64,000 nt of DNA from Bacillota bacterium (GCA_023410875.1 JAEYPH010000031.1:8742-72741), one strand, 5' to 3'. Shown: positions 49,686 through 58,969, counted from the stretch's first letter. Notes: generated from the sequence alone by a model not told the origin. Numbers and translations: made by a program.

Positions 49686-51308
49686 ATGTTGGAAATAGGA
49701 ATCAAGGACCTCACTAAGAACTTTGGCTTTAAGAACGTGCTGGACGGCGTGAGCTTTGAGGTGACGACCGGCGAGCGCGTGGCCCTGGTGGGCCGCAACG
49801 GCACGGGCAAGACCACGATCCTGAAGATTTTGGCGCAAAGGGAGAAGGCTGACCGGGGGCAGGTCTTCATCCGCCGGGGCGCCACGCTGGGCTATCTGGA
49901 GCAGATCCCCCAAATCACCGACCGCGAGGAAACCGCGGGACAGCTGCTGAAAAAACCTTTCGAGCAGCTCTTCGACCTGGAACAGCAAATGCGGGATACG
50001 GAAGCCCGGATGGCCCATGACGGCGATCCGGACGGTTTGGAGCGCCTTTTGAGGCGCTATTCGCGCTTGCAGGAAGAATACACCGCCCAGGGCGGCTATG
50101 AGATCGAGGAGCGCCTGGGGCGGGTCGTGACTGGCTTTGGCCTGGCCCCCCATCTGGACAAGCCCTTCCGGAACTTGAGCGGCGGGGAAAAGACCATCGT
50201 CATGCTGGCCTGCACGATTCTGGGCCAGCCGGACATCCTGCTGCTGGACGAGCCGACCAACCATCTGGACATGGCCACGCTGGAGTGGTTCGAGGGCTAT
50301 CTGGCCAAATACCGGGGCACGCTGGTCATCGTGTCCCACGACCGCTACTTTCTGGACCGCGTGGCCACCAAGACCGTGCTGCTGGAGCAGGGGGAGACCG
50401 CCGTGTTCCGCGGCAACTACAGCTTCGCCCTAAAGGAGCGCGAGCGCCTGCTACTGGAGGAGTTCGAGGCGTACAAGAACCAGCAGAAGAAGCTGGACGC
50501 CATGCGCGCGGCCATCCGGCGCTACCGGGAATGGGGCGCGCTGAACCCAAACAACAGCTCGTTTTACGTCAAAGCCAAGGAGCTGGAGACCCGCATCGAG
50601 AAGATGGACATCCTGCAACGGCCCCAGATGGAGAAGCCCGTGGTGCCCATCGGCTTTTCCGGCGGCAGAACCGGCAACGATGTGGTGCGTCTCAAGGACT
50701 TTTCTTTGGCCATCGGCCCGCGGGAGCTGATCCGGAACGGTGCGTTCACGCTGTTTTTCCGGGACCGCATGTGCCTGATGGGCGGCAACGGCACCGGCAA
50801 GACCACGCTGCTGCGGGCGCTGCTGGGAGAGGCGGCCTATGAGGGCGCGCTGTACGTGGCACCTGCGGCGCGCATCGGCTATATTCCCCAGGAAATACGC
50901 TTTCCCGACGACACGATGTCCGTCGTGAACGCCTTCCGGCGGGAGTGGCCGTGCACCGAAGGGCAGGCCCGCAACATCCTCGCGAAGTACTTTTTCTTCG
51001 GGGAGAATGTCTTTAAGCAGGTGCGGGCATTGTCCGGCGGGGAGAAGGTGCTCTTAATGCTGGCCATCCTCGTGCAGAAGGAAATCAACTTCCTCGTGCT
51101 GGACGAGCCCACGAACCACATCGACATCGAAACCCGGCAGATGCTGGAGGAATCCCTATCAGACTTCGCCGGCACGCTGCTGTTCGTGTCCCACGACCGC
51201 TACTTCATACAGACCATGGCGCGACGGCTGCTGATCCTGGAGGACCAGCACCTAACGTGCTACGAGGGGCAGTATGAGGAGTACCGGGCGTGGGCGGCCA
51301 ATCGGTAA
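49686..51308 (+). CDS. ABC-F family ATPase (probable ribosome protection/translation factor)
   Basis: 540 residues, no membrane segment. Two ABC domains joined by a linker of about 80 residues: Walker A GRNGTGKTTIL and GGNGTGKTTLL; signatures LSGGEKTIVMLA and LSGGEKVLLMLA; Walker B LLLDEPTNHLD and LVLDEPTNHID. ABC-F proteins bind the ribosomal E site; some restore peptide bonding and some displace antibiotics bound at the peptidyl-transferase centre. ATG 49686 has GAGGAG ten bases upstream. The attenuator-like leader favours an antibiotic-resistance type. The target drug cannot be told. Confidence 0.9.
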   Translation: MLEIGIKDLTKNFGFKNVLDGVSFEVTTGERVALVGRNGTGKTTILKILAQREKADRGQVFIRRGATLGYLEQIPQITDREETAGQLLKKPFEQLFDLEQQMRDTEARMAHDGDPDGLERLLRRYSRLQEEYTAQGGYEIEERLGRVVTGFGLAPHLDKPFRNLSGGEKTIVMLACTILGQPDILLLDEPTNHLDMATLEWFEGYLAKYRGTLVIVSHDRYFLDRVATKTVLLEQGETAVFRGNYSFALKERERLLLEEFEAYKNQQKKLDAMRAAIRRYREWGALNPNNSSFYVKAKELETRIEKMDILQRPQMEKPVVPIGFSGGRTGNDVVRLKDFSLAIGPRELIRNGAFTLFFRDRMCLMGGNGTGKTTLLRALLGEAAYEGALYVAPAARIGYIPQEIRFPDDTMSVVNAFRREWPCTEGQARNILAKYFFFGENVFKQVRALSGGEKVLLMLAILVQKEINFLVLDEPTNHIDIETRQMLEESLSDFAGTLLFVSHDRYFIQTMARRLLILEDQHLTCYEGQYEEYRAWAANR

Positions 51309-51324
51309 TCATGGATAATGGAAA

Positions 51325-51354
51325 GCGAAGCCCGGCCGTCTGGCCGGGCTTCGC
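51325..51354. terminator. Convergent hairpin between ABC-F and anti-sigma genes
   Basis: A 13-bp perfect stem GCGAAGCCCGGCC/GGCCGGGCTTCGC with a GTCT loop. No long T tract, but its position between convergent genes suggests termination on both strands. Confidence 0.65.
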
Positions 51355-51358
51355 GCAT

Positions 51359-51802
51359 TCAGAACAGCTTTAGTACGTAACGCAGTAACAGGTATATCCC
51401 CAGCAATCCAAACAAAACGACGGTCCCAATGGCTTTGCCGAAAAAGAATCTGCTCATGTTTAGCCCCCCTCGAAAGAGCAATATCGCGAATACGACCAGC
51501 AAAAGCACGGAGACGACCACCAATAGCACCGGCATCGGAGTTGATGCATTGGACATGAAGTAGCCGATGGCACAACCGATCAGCACGATTGCTGCCAGTG
51601 CCGCAAACAACACCGCCTTCAACTTTGCTACCCGCGGTTCTTGTTCCGTATGCGGCGCGCTGCCCCGGCTGTCCTCAAACAGCCTTTTGCAGCCATCACA
51701 TTCCGCCATATGCTCGTGGACAAGCGCCGCGCTCCCCTGGCTGGCGACGCCGTCCACCACCAGCGGTAGCAAATCGTGAAACACTTCACAGGATATTTTC
51801 AT
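51359..51802 (-). CDS. Membrane anti-sigma factor with zinc-finger (zf-HC2) domain
   Basis: 147 residues. The N terminus carries a putative zinc-finger anti-sigma motif: Cys5, LLPLVVDGVASQGS, then HEHMAECDGCKRLFE (H-x-x-x-C-x-x-C). Three membrane helices follow (about 62-82, 90-110, 122-143). It would hold the ECF sigma factor inactive at the membrane. Its ATG overlaps the sigma stop by four bases. Confidence 0.88.
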   Translation of the reverse strand: MKISCEVFHDLLPLVVDGVASQGSAALVHEHMAECDGCKRLFEDSRGSAPHTEQEPRVAKLKAVLFAALAAIVLIGCAIGYFMSNASTPMPVLLVVVSVLLLVVFAILLFRGGLNMSRFFFGKAIGTVVLFGLLGIYLLLRYVLKLF

Positions 51803-52287
51803 AAATAACCCTCCTTGGACAACGTTTCCTTGAGTCCTCTCCTTGCCCGGAATTCGATGACGCGGGCGGAGCCCTCCGATAGCTTCAGCGTGTCTGCGAT
51901 GACCCGATAGGAATGACCGTTCATGCGCAACATGACGACTTCTCTGGTCCGGTCATCCATTTCCCGCAGCAGTTCCTTGATTCTTAGGGAGAGTTCCAAC
52001 GAGAGGGCAGATTGAATCAAATCATCCTGCATGCCGTAATCGATGAACTCATCGTACTCCACTGTTGGCTTGCATTTTTTCAGATGCTGCAGCCAAAGGT
52101 TTCGGGCAATGCCAAACAGCCATGTTTTGATCGTGGAATCGCCGCGAAACGAGGGAAGCGAAACGATGGCCTTTAGGAACGTTTCCGACAGCAAGTCGTC
52201 TGCCGTGTTGGGGTCTTTGGTCAAGCCTAAAAGGTAGTGATACAAATCCGATTTGTATTCCACATACAGACGATGGATTTCTTTCAT
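51799..52287 (-). CDS. ECF-type RNA polymerase sigma factor
   Basis: 162 residues from ATG 52287 with AAAGGAGGGAGG upstream. Region 2: YKSDLYHYLLGLTKDPNTADDLLSETFLKAI, FRGDSTIKTWLFGIARNLWLQHLKK. Region 4: LLREMDDRTREVVMLRMNGHSYRVIADTLKLSEGSARVIEFRARRGLKE. Pairs with the downstream anti-sigma. Typically autoregulated; no promoter motif was identified with confidence upstream. The extended frame to 52428 is not supported. Confidence 0.92.
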   Translation of the reverse strand: MKEIHRLYVEYKSDLYHYLLGLTKDPNTADDLLSETFLKAIVSLPSFRGDSTIKTWLFGIARNLWLQHLKKCKPTVEYDEFIDYGMQDDLIQSALSLELSLRIKELLREMDDRTREVVMLRMNGHSYRVIADTLKLSEGSARVIEFRARRGLKETLSKEGYL

Positions 52288-52471
52288 GGCCTCCCTCCTT
52301 TCGAGCCGGGTGATTTGGCTGTCTTTGATAATCAGTCGCCGGAAAGCAGCTTTCGTTACAGCTGAATGAAAAAATGGTACGGAGAAAGCCGCCATTGCGG
52401 AAATCTGCCCATTCTTTGCCCTTTTCAACTATAATAGTCCTATCACAAACATTGCAAACAAGGATTGCCTG

Positions 52472-53164
52472 ATGTACAGAATACTGATCGTGGAAGACGA
52501 CCCTAAAATCCGTTCCCTGGTCGCTCGTGAGTTGGTCAAGTGGGGTTTCGAGGTGAGCGCTGTGGAGGCCTTTGATGCCGTGCTGGAGGAATTCCAGCGG
52601 GCCAAGCCCCATCTGGTGCTCATGGATGTGAACCTGCCCAGCCGCGACGGCTTCTATTGGTGCGGCAAAATCCGCGAAACGTCCACGGCGCCGGTGCTGT
52701 TCCTGTCGGCCAGGGATTCGTCCATGGACGTCGTGATGGCCGTGAGCCAGGGCGGCGACGATTACATCACCAAGCCCTTCTCCATGGATGTGCTGGTGGC
52801 CAAGGTGAACGCGCTGCTGCGCCGGGCCTATGCCTACCGCGAAGGCGCGCCGGACACGCTGGAGCGCGGCGGCGCGGTGCTGGACCTTTCCGCCGGCACA
52901 CTGACCTTTGGCGGAGCGGCGGCGGAGCTGACCCGCAACGAGCAGCGCATACTGGGCATGCTGCTGCGGGCCGACGGGGCCATCGTGAGCCGTGAGCGCC
53001 TGATGCGCGAGCTGTGGCAGGACGAGGCCTTCATCGACGACAACACGCTGACGGTCAACGTGAACCGCCTCAGAAAGAAGCTGGGAGATCTGGGCTTGCA
53101 CGACTACATCCGCACGGCCAAGAATCAGGGGTATCAGGTAAAGGTTGGAGACGGTCACCTATGA
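52472..53164 (+). CDS. BceR-type OmpR-family response regulator
   Basis: 230 residues. Receiver with MYRILIVEDDPK, phospho-acceptor Asp in HLVLMDVNLPSRDGFYWCGKIR (the hallmark wording of BceR-like regulators), Lys in YITKPF. Winged-helix C-terminal domain with LTRNEQRILGMLL and DDNTLTVNVNRLRKKLGDLGL. Controls the neighbouring ABC transporter through the operator at 54172-54187. A TATAAT box lies at 52430-52435 before the ATG. Overlaps the kinase start by four bases. Confidence 0.92.
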   Translation: MYRILIVEDDPKIRSLVARELVKWGFEVSAVEAFDAVLEEFQRAKPHLVLMDVNLPSRDGFYWCGKIRETSTAPVLFLSARDSSMDVVMAVSQGGDDYITKPFSMDVLVAKVNALLRRAYAYREGAPDTLERGGAVLDLSAGTLTFGGAAAELTRNEQRILGMLLRADGAIVSRERLMRELWQDEAFIDDNTLTVNVNRLRKKLGDLGLHDYIRTAKNQGYQVKVGDGHL

Positions 53165-54186
53165 GTGTATGGCGCTACTTGAAGGACAACATCCGCATGG
53201 TGCTGCTGTACTTCGTGCTGACGGCCTTTCTGGCCGCCATGGCGGCGCTGAGCGGCGGTGACTTCCTGGGCGAAAACGGGGCTTACGCGGCGTCGGCCAC
53301 CTTCATGATCTATGCCGCGGGCCTGGCCATCGATTATGGCATCCGGCGCCGGCAGGCACTGCGCTTAAAGGAATTGGCCGCCGCTCAGGACAAGACGCCG
53401 GTGCTGCCCGAGCCCGCCGACTACCGGGACGAGCTGTACGCGCAGCTGGTGGCCGGCCTGTATGCCGACCACATGGCCGGCGTGGACCGCCTGCAGGAGG
53501 ACTTCCGCGACGGGCGGGACTTTATGGCCGCTTGGGTGCACGAGGTCAAGACGCCGATCACCGCGGCGCGGCTGCTGCTGGAGAGCCCCGTGGGCGAGGC
53601 CGAGGCCGAATCGCTCAAAGAGGAGATCCAGCGCATCAACGGGTATGTGGAGCAGGTGCTGTTCCACGCTCGGGCCGACAGCTTCTCCCGGGATTACCTG
53701 ATCGCCGAGGAGGAGCTGGACCGCCTTGTGCGGGAGAACGTCAAGAAGCACTCGGCGCTGTTCATCCGCCAGCGCATCGCCGTGGGCATCGATGTGCCGG
53801 CGGGCCTGACCGTGTGCACCGACCGCAAGTGGCTGCTGTTTATCCTGGACCAGCTGCTGTCCAATGCGCTGAAGTACACCGGCGAGCACGGGCATGTATC
53901 CATCAACGCCCGGCGGGATGAGCGGGAGGTTGTGCTCAGCTATTGCGACGACGGCGTGGGCATCGGCTCCGGCGATCTGCAGAGGCTGTTTGACAAGTCC
54001 TTCACCGGGGCCAACGGCCGCGCCGAGGGCAGCGCATCCACGGGATTGGGCTTGTATCTGGCGCAGAAGCTGACCCGCAAGCTGGGGCACCGCATCACGA
54101 TGGAATCGGTGCGGGGCCAGGGCACAACGGCGCGCGTGCATTTCCCGACGCTGGACGATACGGAGTATGACCTTACAAAAGTGTAA
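53161..54186 (+). CDS. BceS-type intramembrane-sensing histidine kinase
   Basis: 341 residues. Two N-terminal membrane helices (about 13-30 and 40-58) with almost no extracellular loop, so it cannot sense ligand itself; BceS-like kinases read the activity of the BceAB transporter. The phospho-acceptor His is in MAAWVHEVKTPITAARLLLE; ATP lid motifs NALKYTG, DDGVGIG and STGLGLYLAQKL follow. ATGA overlap with the regulator shows coupling. The transporter genes follow from their own promoter. Confidence 0.92.
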   Translation: MSVWRYLKDNIRMVLLYFVLTAFLAAMAALSGGDFLGENGAYAASATFMIYAAGLAIDYGIRRRQALRLKELAAAQDKTPVLPEPADYRDELYAQLVAGLYADHMAGVDRLQEDFRDGRDFMAAWVHEVKTPITAARLLLESPVGEAEAESLKEEIQRINGYVEQVLFHARADSFSRDYLIAEEELDRLVRENVKKHSALFIRQRIAVGIDVPAGLTVCTDRKWLLFILDQLLSNALKYTGEHGHVSINARRDEREVVLSYCDDGVGIGSGDLQRLFDKSFTGANGRAEGSASTGLGLYLAQKLTRKLGHRITMESVRGQGTTARVHFPTLDDTEYDLTKV

Positions 54187-54187
54187 G
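54172..54187 (+). promoter_or_regulatory. BceR-type operator upstream of the transporter genes
   Basis: CTTACA-AAAG-TGTAAG, a perfect inverted repeat matching the TnACA-N4-TGTAA motif known for BceR-like regulators. A further TGTAAG half site lies at 54203-54208, 21 bases on, two helical turns away. The site overlaps the end of the kinase gene. A TATAAT box follows at 54241-54246 with a poor -35 region, as expected for an activated promoter. Confidence 0.75.
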
Positions 54188-54240
54188 TTTTGAATGCCCG
54201 ATTGTAAGCCCGTTCGATGGCTGGGCAAATCGCACGGCAC

Positions 54241-54246
54241 TATAAT
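54241..54246 (+). promoter_or_regulatory. -10 box of the bceAB-type promoter
   Basis: TATAAT, 54 bases before the ATPase start; TGGCTG 17 bases upstream is a weak -35, so the promoter probably depends on the response regulator bound at 54172-54208. Confidence 0.6.
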
Positions 54247-54299
54247 TGGGATCGGTCGGAACGCATACCGGCCGAGTTTTTCTTTTGGAGGCACAAACG

Positions 54300-55070
54300 A
54301 TGGAAATTTTAACAGCCAGAAAGGTGACCAAGGTGTACGGCTCGCGCTACGGCGCGATGAAATACCCGGCGCTGGCCGGCGTGGATTTGACAGTGCAGGC
54401 CGGCGAGTTCCTGGGCATCATGGGGCCCTCGGGCTCCGGCAAGACCACGCTGCTCAACGTGCTGAGCACCATTGACAGGCCCACGTCCGGCACCGTGACC
54501 ATCGAAGGCCGCGACGTGACGCAGATCAAAGAGCCGGCGCTGTCGGACTTTCGCCGCAGCCGCCTGGGCTTTTTGTTTCAGGACTTCAACCTGTTGGACA
54601 CGATGACGCTGCAGGAGAACATCGTGCTGCCGCTGGCGCTGGCCAAGACGCCACACGAGGACATCCGCCGGCGGCTGGACAGCCTGGCCCAGGCGCTGGG
54701 CATTGCCGATGTGCTGGCCAAGCGGCCCTATGAGGTGTCCGGCGGGCAGAAGCAGCGGGCCGCCGCCGCCCGGGCCATCATCACCGACCCGGCGCTGGTG
54801 CTGGCCGACGAACCCACCGGCGCGCTGGACAGCAAATCCGCCCGGGAGCTGTTGGGCTGCCTGGAGCGCCTGAACGCCCAGCGCCAGGCCACAATCCTGA
54901 TGGTCACCCACGACGCCTTCAGCGCTTCGTGGTGCAGCCGCATCGTGTTCATCAAGGATGGCCTGCTGTTCAATGAGCTGCGCCGCGGCGACATGCCCCG
55001 CAAGGCCTTCTATCAGAGCATCCTGCAGGTGCTCTCGGTGATGGGGGGAGGGAACGGCAATGCTGACTAA
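54300..55070 (+). CDS. BceA-type ABC transporter ATPase
   Basis: 256 residues. Walker A GPSGSGKTTLLN, Q loop FLFQDFNLLDTMTLQENIVLPL, signature VSGGQKQRAAAARAII, Walker B LVLADEPTGALD, H loop MVTHDAF. The MacB/LolD-like layout and pairing with a 626-residue permease mark it as the ATPase of a Bce-type peptide-antibiotic detoxification system, which frees lipid II-cycle intermediates from bacitracin-like or lantibiotic peptides. GGAGG lies 8 bases before ATG. Overlaps the permease gene by 11 bases. Confidence 0.93.
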   Translation: MEILTARKVTKVYGSRYGAMKYPALAGVDLTVQAGEFLGIMGPSGSGKTTLLNVLSTIDRPTSGTVTIEGRDVTQIKEPALSDFRRSRLGFLFQDFNLLDTMTLQENIVLPLALAKTPHEDIRRRLDSLAQALGIADVLAKRPYEVSGGQKQRAAAARAIITDPALVLADEPTGALDSKSARELLGCLERLNAQRQATILMVTHDAFSASWCSRIVFIKDGLLFNELRRGDMPRKAFYQSILQVLSVMGGGNGNAD

Positions 55071-56940
55071 GCTGGCCCTGGGCAACATCCGCCGCAGCTT
55101 CCGCAATTACTGGGCGTACTTTCTAAGTTCGGCCTTCAGCGTGTTCGTGCTGTACCTGTTCCTGTCCATCTGTTTTGGCAAGGTCACCGGGGCAACCGCT
55201 GGGGGGGCCACGGCGGTGCTCTTTGGCATCGGCGCGTTCCTCACGGCGTGCTTCGCGGCGTTCTTCATCTGGTATTCCAACTCGTTCTTTATCAAGTCCC
55301 GTAAGAAGGAGTTCGCGACCTACATGCTGCTGGGCATGTCCAAGCGGCAGACGATACGCTTAAGCCTGCTGGAAAACGTTGCGATCCTCGTGATGGCCTA
55401 CGCCGCGGGCATCGCCTCGGGCATCCTGCTGAACAAGCTGCTCATCATGCTGCTGCTCAACATCATGCAGGTGCAGGCGTTGGTACCCTTTGAGATAAGC
55501 GCCATGGCTCTTATGATCAGCTCGATCTTCTTTGGCGGTGTCATCGCGTTGGTGTGCGTGCACAGCGTGTGGCTGCTGGCCCGCGGCAGCCTCATCGAGC
55601 TCATCAACGCGGCCAAAAAGGCCGAGCGCGCCATGAAGATGTCCGCATGGACGTGGGTCATCGGCACGCTGGCCGTAGGTTGCCTGGGGCTGGGGTATTA
55701 CCTGGCGGTGGCCCTGGGCAGGAACATCAGCTACTGGGTGCCCATCGTGGCCCTGGTGTGCGTGGGCACGGCGCTGGCCTTCCTGGGCCTGGCCACGCTG
55801 TATCTGCACCTGAGCCGCCGGAACGAAGCAAGGCTATACCGCGGGGCCAACCTAGTCACGGTGTCGCAGCTGATGCACCGTTACCGGGGCAACGTGGGGG
55901 CCTTGAGCACCATCGCCATCACGACGAGCGTGGCGCTCACGGCAGTGCTGTGCTGCTGCGGCCTTTTCGGCAAGACGCTGGACAGCGCCCGAGCGCTGCG
56001 GCCCTTTTCTCTGGAGATAAGCGCCGGCCAGATGGGGGAGGACGCAGTGACCGGTGTGGCCGGCCAGCACAGCGAGGTGCGCATCCTCTCCAAGACCCCC
56101 ATACAGGCCGTCCGCGTGAAGCCTGTCAATGGGGAAAACGGAGCAGCGTATCAGATCTTAAGCCAGAGCGGCTACAACGCCATTGCCCAGGCGCTGGGCT
56201 GGCAGCAGCGCGCCCAACTGAGCGGCGACCAGACGGCGATGCTGGTGCTCAACCCATCTGTTGGCACCGACGACAAGCGGGTCGTGGAATCCGTGGAGCT
56301 GCCCGCCGCCGGCGGCGCGGCGAGCCTGAGGGTGCACGGCGTCAGCTATCGCACCTATGTGTCCATGGATCGCTTCACCCGCTCGCTGGTCGTGACCGAT
56401 GGGATGTATGAACGCATCGCCGCTGTTGAGGGCGCGGAAAAGCGATCCCTTGTAGGCTACATGCTGGACAACGACCTGCTGGCTTCGGGCTTCATCGCCG
56501 ATCTGCACGCTGCCCTGCCCGAGAGCATCCGGCTGTACACGTTCTATGAGAACTACCGGGACGGCCTCAAGCTGTACGGCGTGCTGATGTTTGTCGGCGT
56601 ATTCGTGGGGCTGCTGTTCATCACCGCCACCGGCAGCATCCTGTATTTCCGCATGTCCATGGAAGCCTCGGAGGACCGGGAGAAGTTCCAGACACTGATC
56701 AAGCTGGGCATCGGCCGCGGCCAGCTCAAGGGGGCCGTCGCCAAGGAACTGGCCCTCGTGTTTGGCGCGCCGCTGGCGCTGGCTGCCGTCAACGCCTACA
56801 TGGCGTCGGTGCCGCTGGGCAAGCTCGTCAATGTGGGCATGACCGACATCTTCCTTGTGATCGTGGCGGTGTACACGCTGGTTTATGGACTGTACTTCCT
56901 GCTGACGTGGAACAAGTATTTGAAGACGGTGAGTGGATGA
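55060..56940 (+). CDS. BceB-type ABC transporter permease
   Basis: 626 residues with about 10 membrane helices and a large extracellular domain (about 310-500) between helices 7 and 8, the hallmark of BceB-type permeases and the peptide-sensing region. The first helices read NYWAYFLSSAFSVFVLYLF and MLLGMSKRQTIRLSLLENVAI; the C terminus has FQTLIKLGIGRGQLKGAVAKELA, the FtsX-like coupling segment. It acts with BceA and transmits transport flux to BceS. Confidence 0.93.
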   Translation: MLTKLALGNIRRSFRNYWAYFLSSAFSVFVLYLFLSICFGKVTGATAGGATAVLFGIGAFLTACFAAFFIWYSNSFFIKSRKKEFATYMLLGMSKRQTIRLSLLENVAILVMAYAAGIASGILLNKLLIMLLLNIMQVQALVPFEISAMALMISSIFFGGVIALVCVHSVWLLARGSLIELINAAKKAERAMKMSAWTWVIGTLAVGCLGLGYYLAVALGRNISYWVPIVALVCVGTALAFLGLATLYLHLSRRNEARLYRGANLVTVSQLMHRYRGNVGALSTIAITTSVALTAVLCCCGLFGKTLDSARALRPFSLEISAGQMGEDAVTGVAGQHSEVRILSKTPIQAVRVKPVNGENGAAYQILSQSGYNAIAQALGWQQRAQLSGDQTAMLVLNPSVGTDDKRVVESVELPAAGGAASLRVHGVSYRTYVSMDRFTRSLVVTDGMYERIAAVEGAEKRSLVGYMLDNDLLASGFIADLHAALPESIRLYTFYENYRDGLKLYGVLMFVGVFVGLLFITATGSILYFRMSMEASEDREKFQTLIKLGIGRGQLKGAVAKELALVFGAPLALAAVNAYMASVPLGKLVNVGMTDIFLVIVAVYTLVYGLYFLLTWNKYLKTVSG

Positions 56941-56974
56941 GCAGGGCCTTTGGCCCCTTGCCGAGAGGACCATG

Positions 56975-57101
56975 CAGAGCCCTGCCTCCCTTGAAAAGGG
57001 AGGTGGCAGGCCGCGCCGCGGCCTGCCGGCGGGTTCAGCCCTGCCCAAGAAGAAAACCCCCAGTCGCTATGCGACAGCCCCCTTGTTAAGGGGGCCAAGG
57101 C
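56975..57101. repeat. Family C repeat
   Basis: CCTCCCTTGAAAAGGGAGG, GGCAGGCC, then AAAACCCCCAGTCGC and CCCCCTTGTTAAGGGGGCC. The central part is diverged from the 49232 copy. Confidence 0.8.
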
Positions 57102-57131
57102 AGGAAACCAAGATGTCGTCTATGACCCGAA

Positions 57132-57168
57132 CTGTCATTCCGAGCGCCAGCGAGGAATCTCCCTGTTT
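57132..57168. repeat. Family E repeat
   Basis: CTGTCATTCCGAGCGCCAGC and GAGGAATCTCCC, a copy of the widespread clostridial intergenic sequence also seen at 14775-14972. Confidence 0.75.
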
Positions 57169-57212
57169 TTCGATAGTCGTTGTGATTGCCACCACGGCTG
57201 GCAAGCCGCATC

Positions 57213-58610
57213 TCATACCTTGGTAATCTGACTGATCGCCTCTTTCAGCCTCCCCACCCCCGTCTCAATCTGCTCCTCACTCAGCGCCCCATACCCCAGC
57301 ACCAGGCTGCTGCTGTAGCGGCCTTTTTCCATGGCGTAATCCTCCGCCCAATCGGGCTCCACGCCGCAGGCGCGGAAGTGATCAAAATCCTCCGGGCTGA
57401 ATTGCGTGCCGGAGAAGGTCGCCATCAAATGCATGCCCGCGTTGTGGCCTTCGATGGTCACGGCGGAGCCGAAGGCCTGTGCCAGCGCCGCGGTGATGCA
57501 CGAGCGCTTCTTCTCATAGACCTTCTTCATGCGGTACACGTGGCGGTCCAGCAGCTTTTGCTCCAGGAACGCCGCCAGCGCCATCTGCTCCAGCGCCGGC
57601 GTGCGCAGGTTGGTCATCTCCATGGCTTCCTCCAGCCGCGCGGCCAGATGCGGCGGCGCAATCAGATATCCCATGCGCAGCGCCGGGGACAGGATCTTGC
57701 TGAAGGTGCCCAAGTACACGACCCGCTCCGGGTCCAGGTGCCGCAGCGACTGGATCGGTTCGCCCTGATAGCGGAACTCGCTGTCGTAATCATCCTCTAC
57801 GATAAGGGAACCGGTGTGGCTGGCATGCTCCAGCAGCTTGAGCCTGCGGCCGATGGGCAGCACCGCTCCCGTGGGGAATTGATGGGAGGGCACCGCATAG
57901 ATCAGCCGCGCGCCTTCGGGCAGCTGGCCGGGCATCATCCCCAGGCGGTCCACCGGCGTCGGCAGCACCGTGGCCGACGCCCGCAGAATGTGCTGCACAA
58001 AGTCGATGCACGGGTCTTCCACCGCCACAGGCCCGCCGGGGGCCAGCGCGCTGACCAGCAGCTCCACGCCGCGGGCCGCACCGGGGATCACCAGCACATG
58101 CTCCGGCGCGCAGGCAATGCCCTTGCTGCGCAATAGATAGGCCGCGATGGCGCTGCGCAGCGGCAGCTCCCCGGCGGCCGGACCGTATTGGAACAGAGCG
58201 GGCGGGGCATCGAGGCACGCGTCCTTGAGGCATCGGGCCCACTGGGTCACCGGGAACAGCGAAGCGTCCGGATCGCCGGCGCCAAAGCGGATGATACCGC
58301 CGACGGGCTTTGGCCGCGGAGCCGCCGGCGCGAGCGGAACCGGGAAGGAGCCTGCAGGCCGATAGCCCGCCAGCTCCGCCACATAGGTGCCCGAGCCCGT
58401 GCGGCTTTCCAGGTATCCCTCGGCCACCAGCTGCTCATACACCTGCACGACGGTGTTGCGGGCCACGCCCAGCTCCACGGCCAGCGCGCGGCTGGGCGGC
58501 AGGCGCTCGCCGCCGCGCAGCGTGCCATCCAGAGCCAGCTGGCGCAACTGCCCGGTCAGCTGCGCCAGCATGGACACCGGCGAATTTCTATCTATGATCA
58601 GGCCGTACAT
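57213..58610 (-). CDS. MocR-type (GntR-aminotransferase fusion) transcriptional regulator
   Basis: 465 residues from ATG 58610, with AAAGGGG eight bases upstream. The N-terminal GntR winged helix (about 10-75) reads LTGQLRQLALDGTLRGGERLPPSRALAVELGVARNTVVQVYEQLVAEGYLESRTGSGTYV. A fold-type I aminotransferase-like domain follows (about 120-465), with the PLP lysine in VYLGTFSKILSPALRMGY and Asp/Tyr contacts in DDYDSEFRY. MocR proteins, such as PdxR and GabR, control vitamin B6 or amino-acid genes. No pdx gene is nearby; the target may be elsewhere. Confidence 0.9.
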   Translation of the reverse strand: MYGLIIDRNSPVSMLAQLTGQLRQLALDGTLRGGERLPPSRALAVELGVARNTVVQVYEQLVAEGYLESRTGSGTYVAELAGYRPAGSFPVPLAPAAPRPKPVGGIIRFGAGDPDASLFPVTQWARCLKDACLDAPPALFQYGPAAGELPLRSAIAAYLLRSKGIACAPEHVLVIPGAARGVELLVSALAPGGPVAVEDPCIDFVQHILRASATVLPTPVDRLGMMPGQLPEGARLIYAVPSHQFPTGAVLPIGRRLKLLEHASHTGSLIVEDDYDSEFRYQGEPIQSLRHLDPERVVYLGTFSKILSPALRMGYLIAPPHLAARLEEAMEMTNLRTPALEQMALAAFLEQKLLDRHVYRMKKVYEKKRSCITAALAQAFGSAVTIEGHNAGMHLMATFSGTQFSPEDFDHFRACGVEPDWAEDYAMEKGRYSSSLVLGYGALSEEQIETGVGRLKEAISQITKV

Positions 58611-58969
58611 CTCGCACCCCTTTTCGTAAATTGGACCATGAAAAAATACGTTGTATTGGAACTGTAGGGAACCAATCCAATTCATTATACTATGCCTGCA
58701 AGGGCGTGGCGAGGGTTTGCACCGTATTGTCAACCCGCGTGACACGACGAATCAATAAAATGCTATGATCGGTCAATGCGGCACGAGAAAAGCTCTGCAA
58801 ACATCGGATACAATTGCATCGTCGGACGAGGGCGGGAGCCGGCGGAGAGAACCAAACCATCAAGACTATGCTAGTGCGGAGAGAACCATGCAGACGAAGG
58901 ACGCCGCGGCCCCAATGTGGGGCATGCACAACGATACAGGACCGGTCAGACAGAAAAGGAGTGATATTC
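58611..58969. other. Gap between the MocR gene and the small gene
   Basis: Apart from the repeat half-sites and -10 box at 58630-58689, about 270 bases show no gene or structure I recognise. The open frame from 58814 is an over-extension of the small gene. Confidence 0.5.
58630..58689 (-). promoter_or_regulatory. MocR promoter/operator region
   Basis: ATTGG occurs at 58630 and 58655 (25 bases apart) and its complement CCAAT at 58672 and 58677, giving direct and inverted repeats as in known MocR operators. On the minus strand a TATAAT box lies at 58684-58689. Autoregulation is inferred. Confidence 0.45.
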
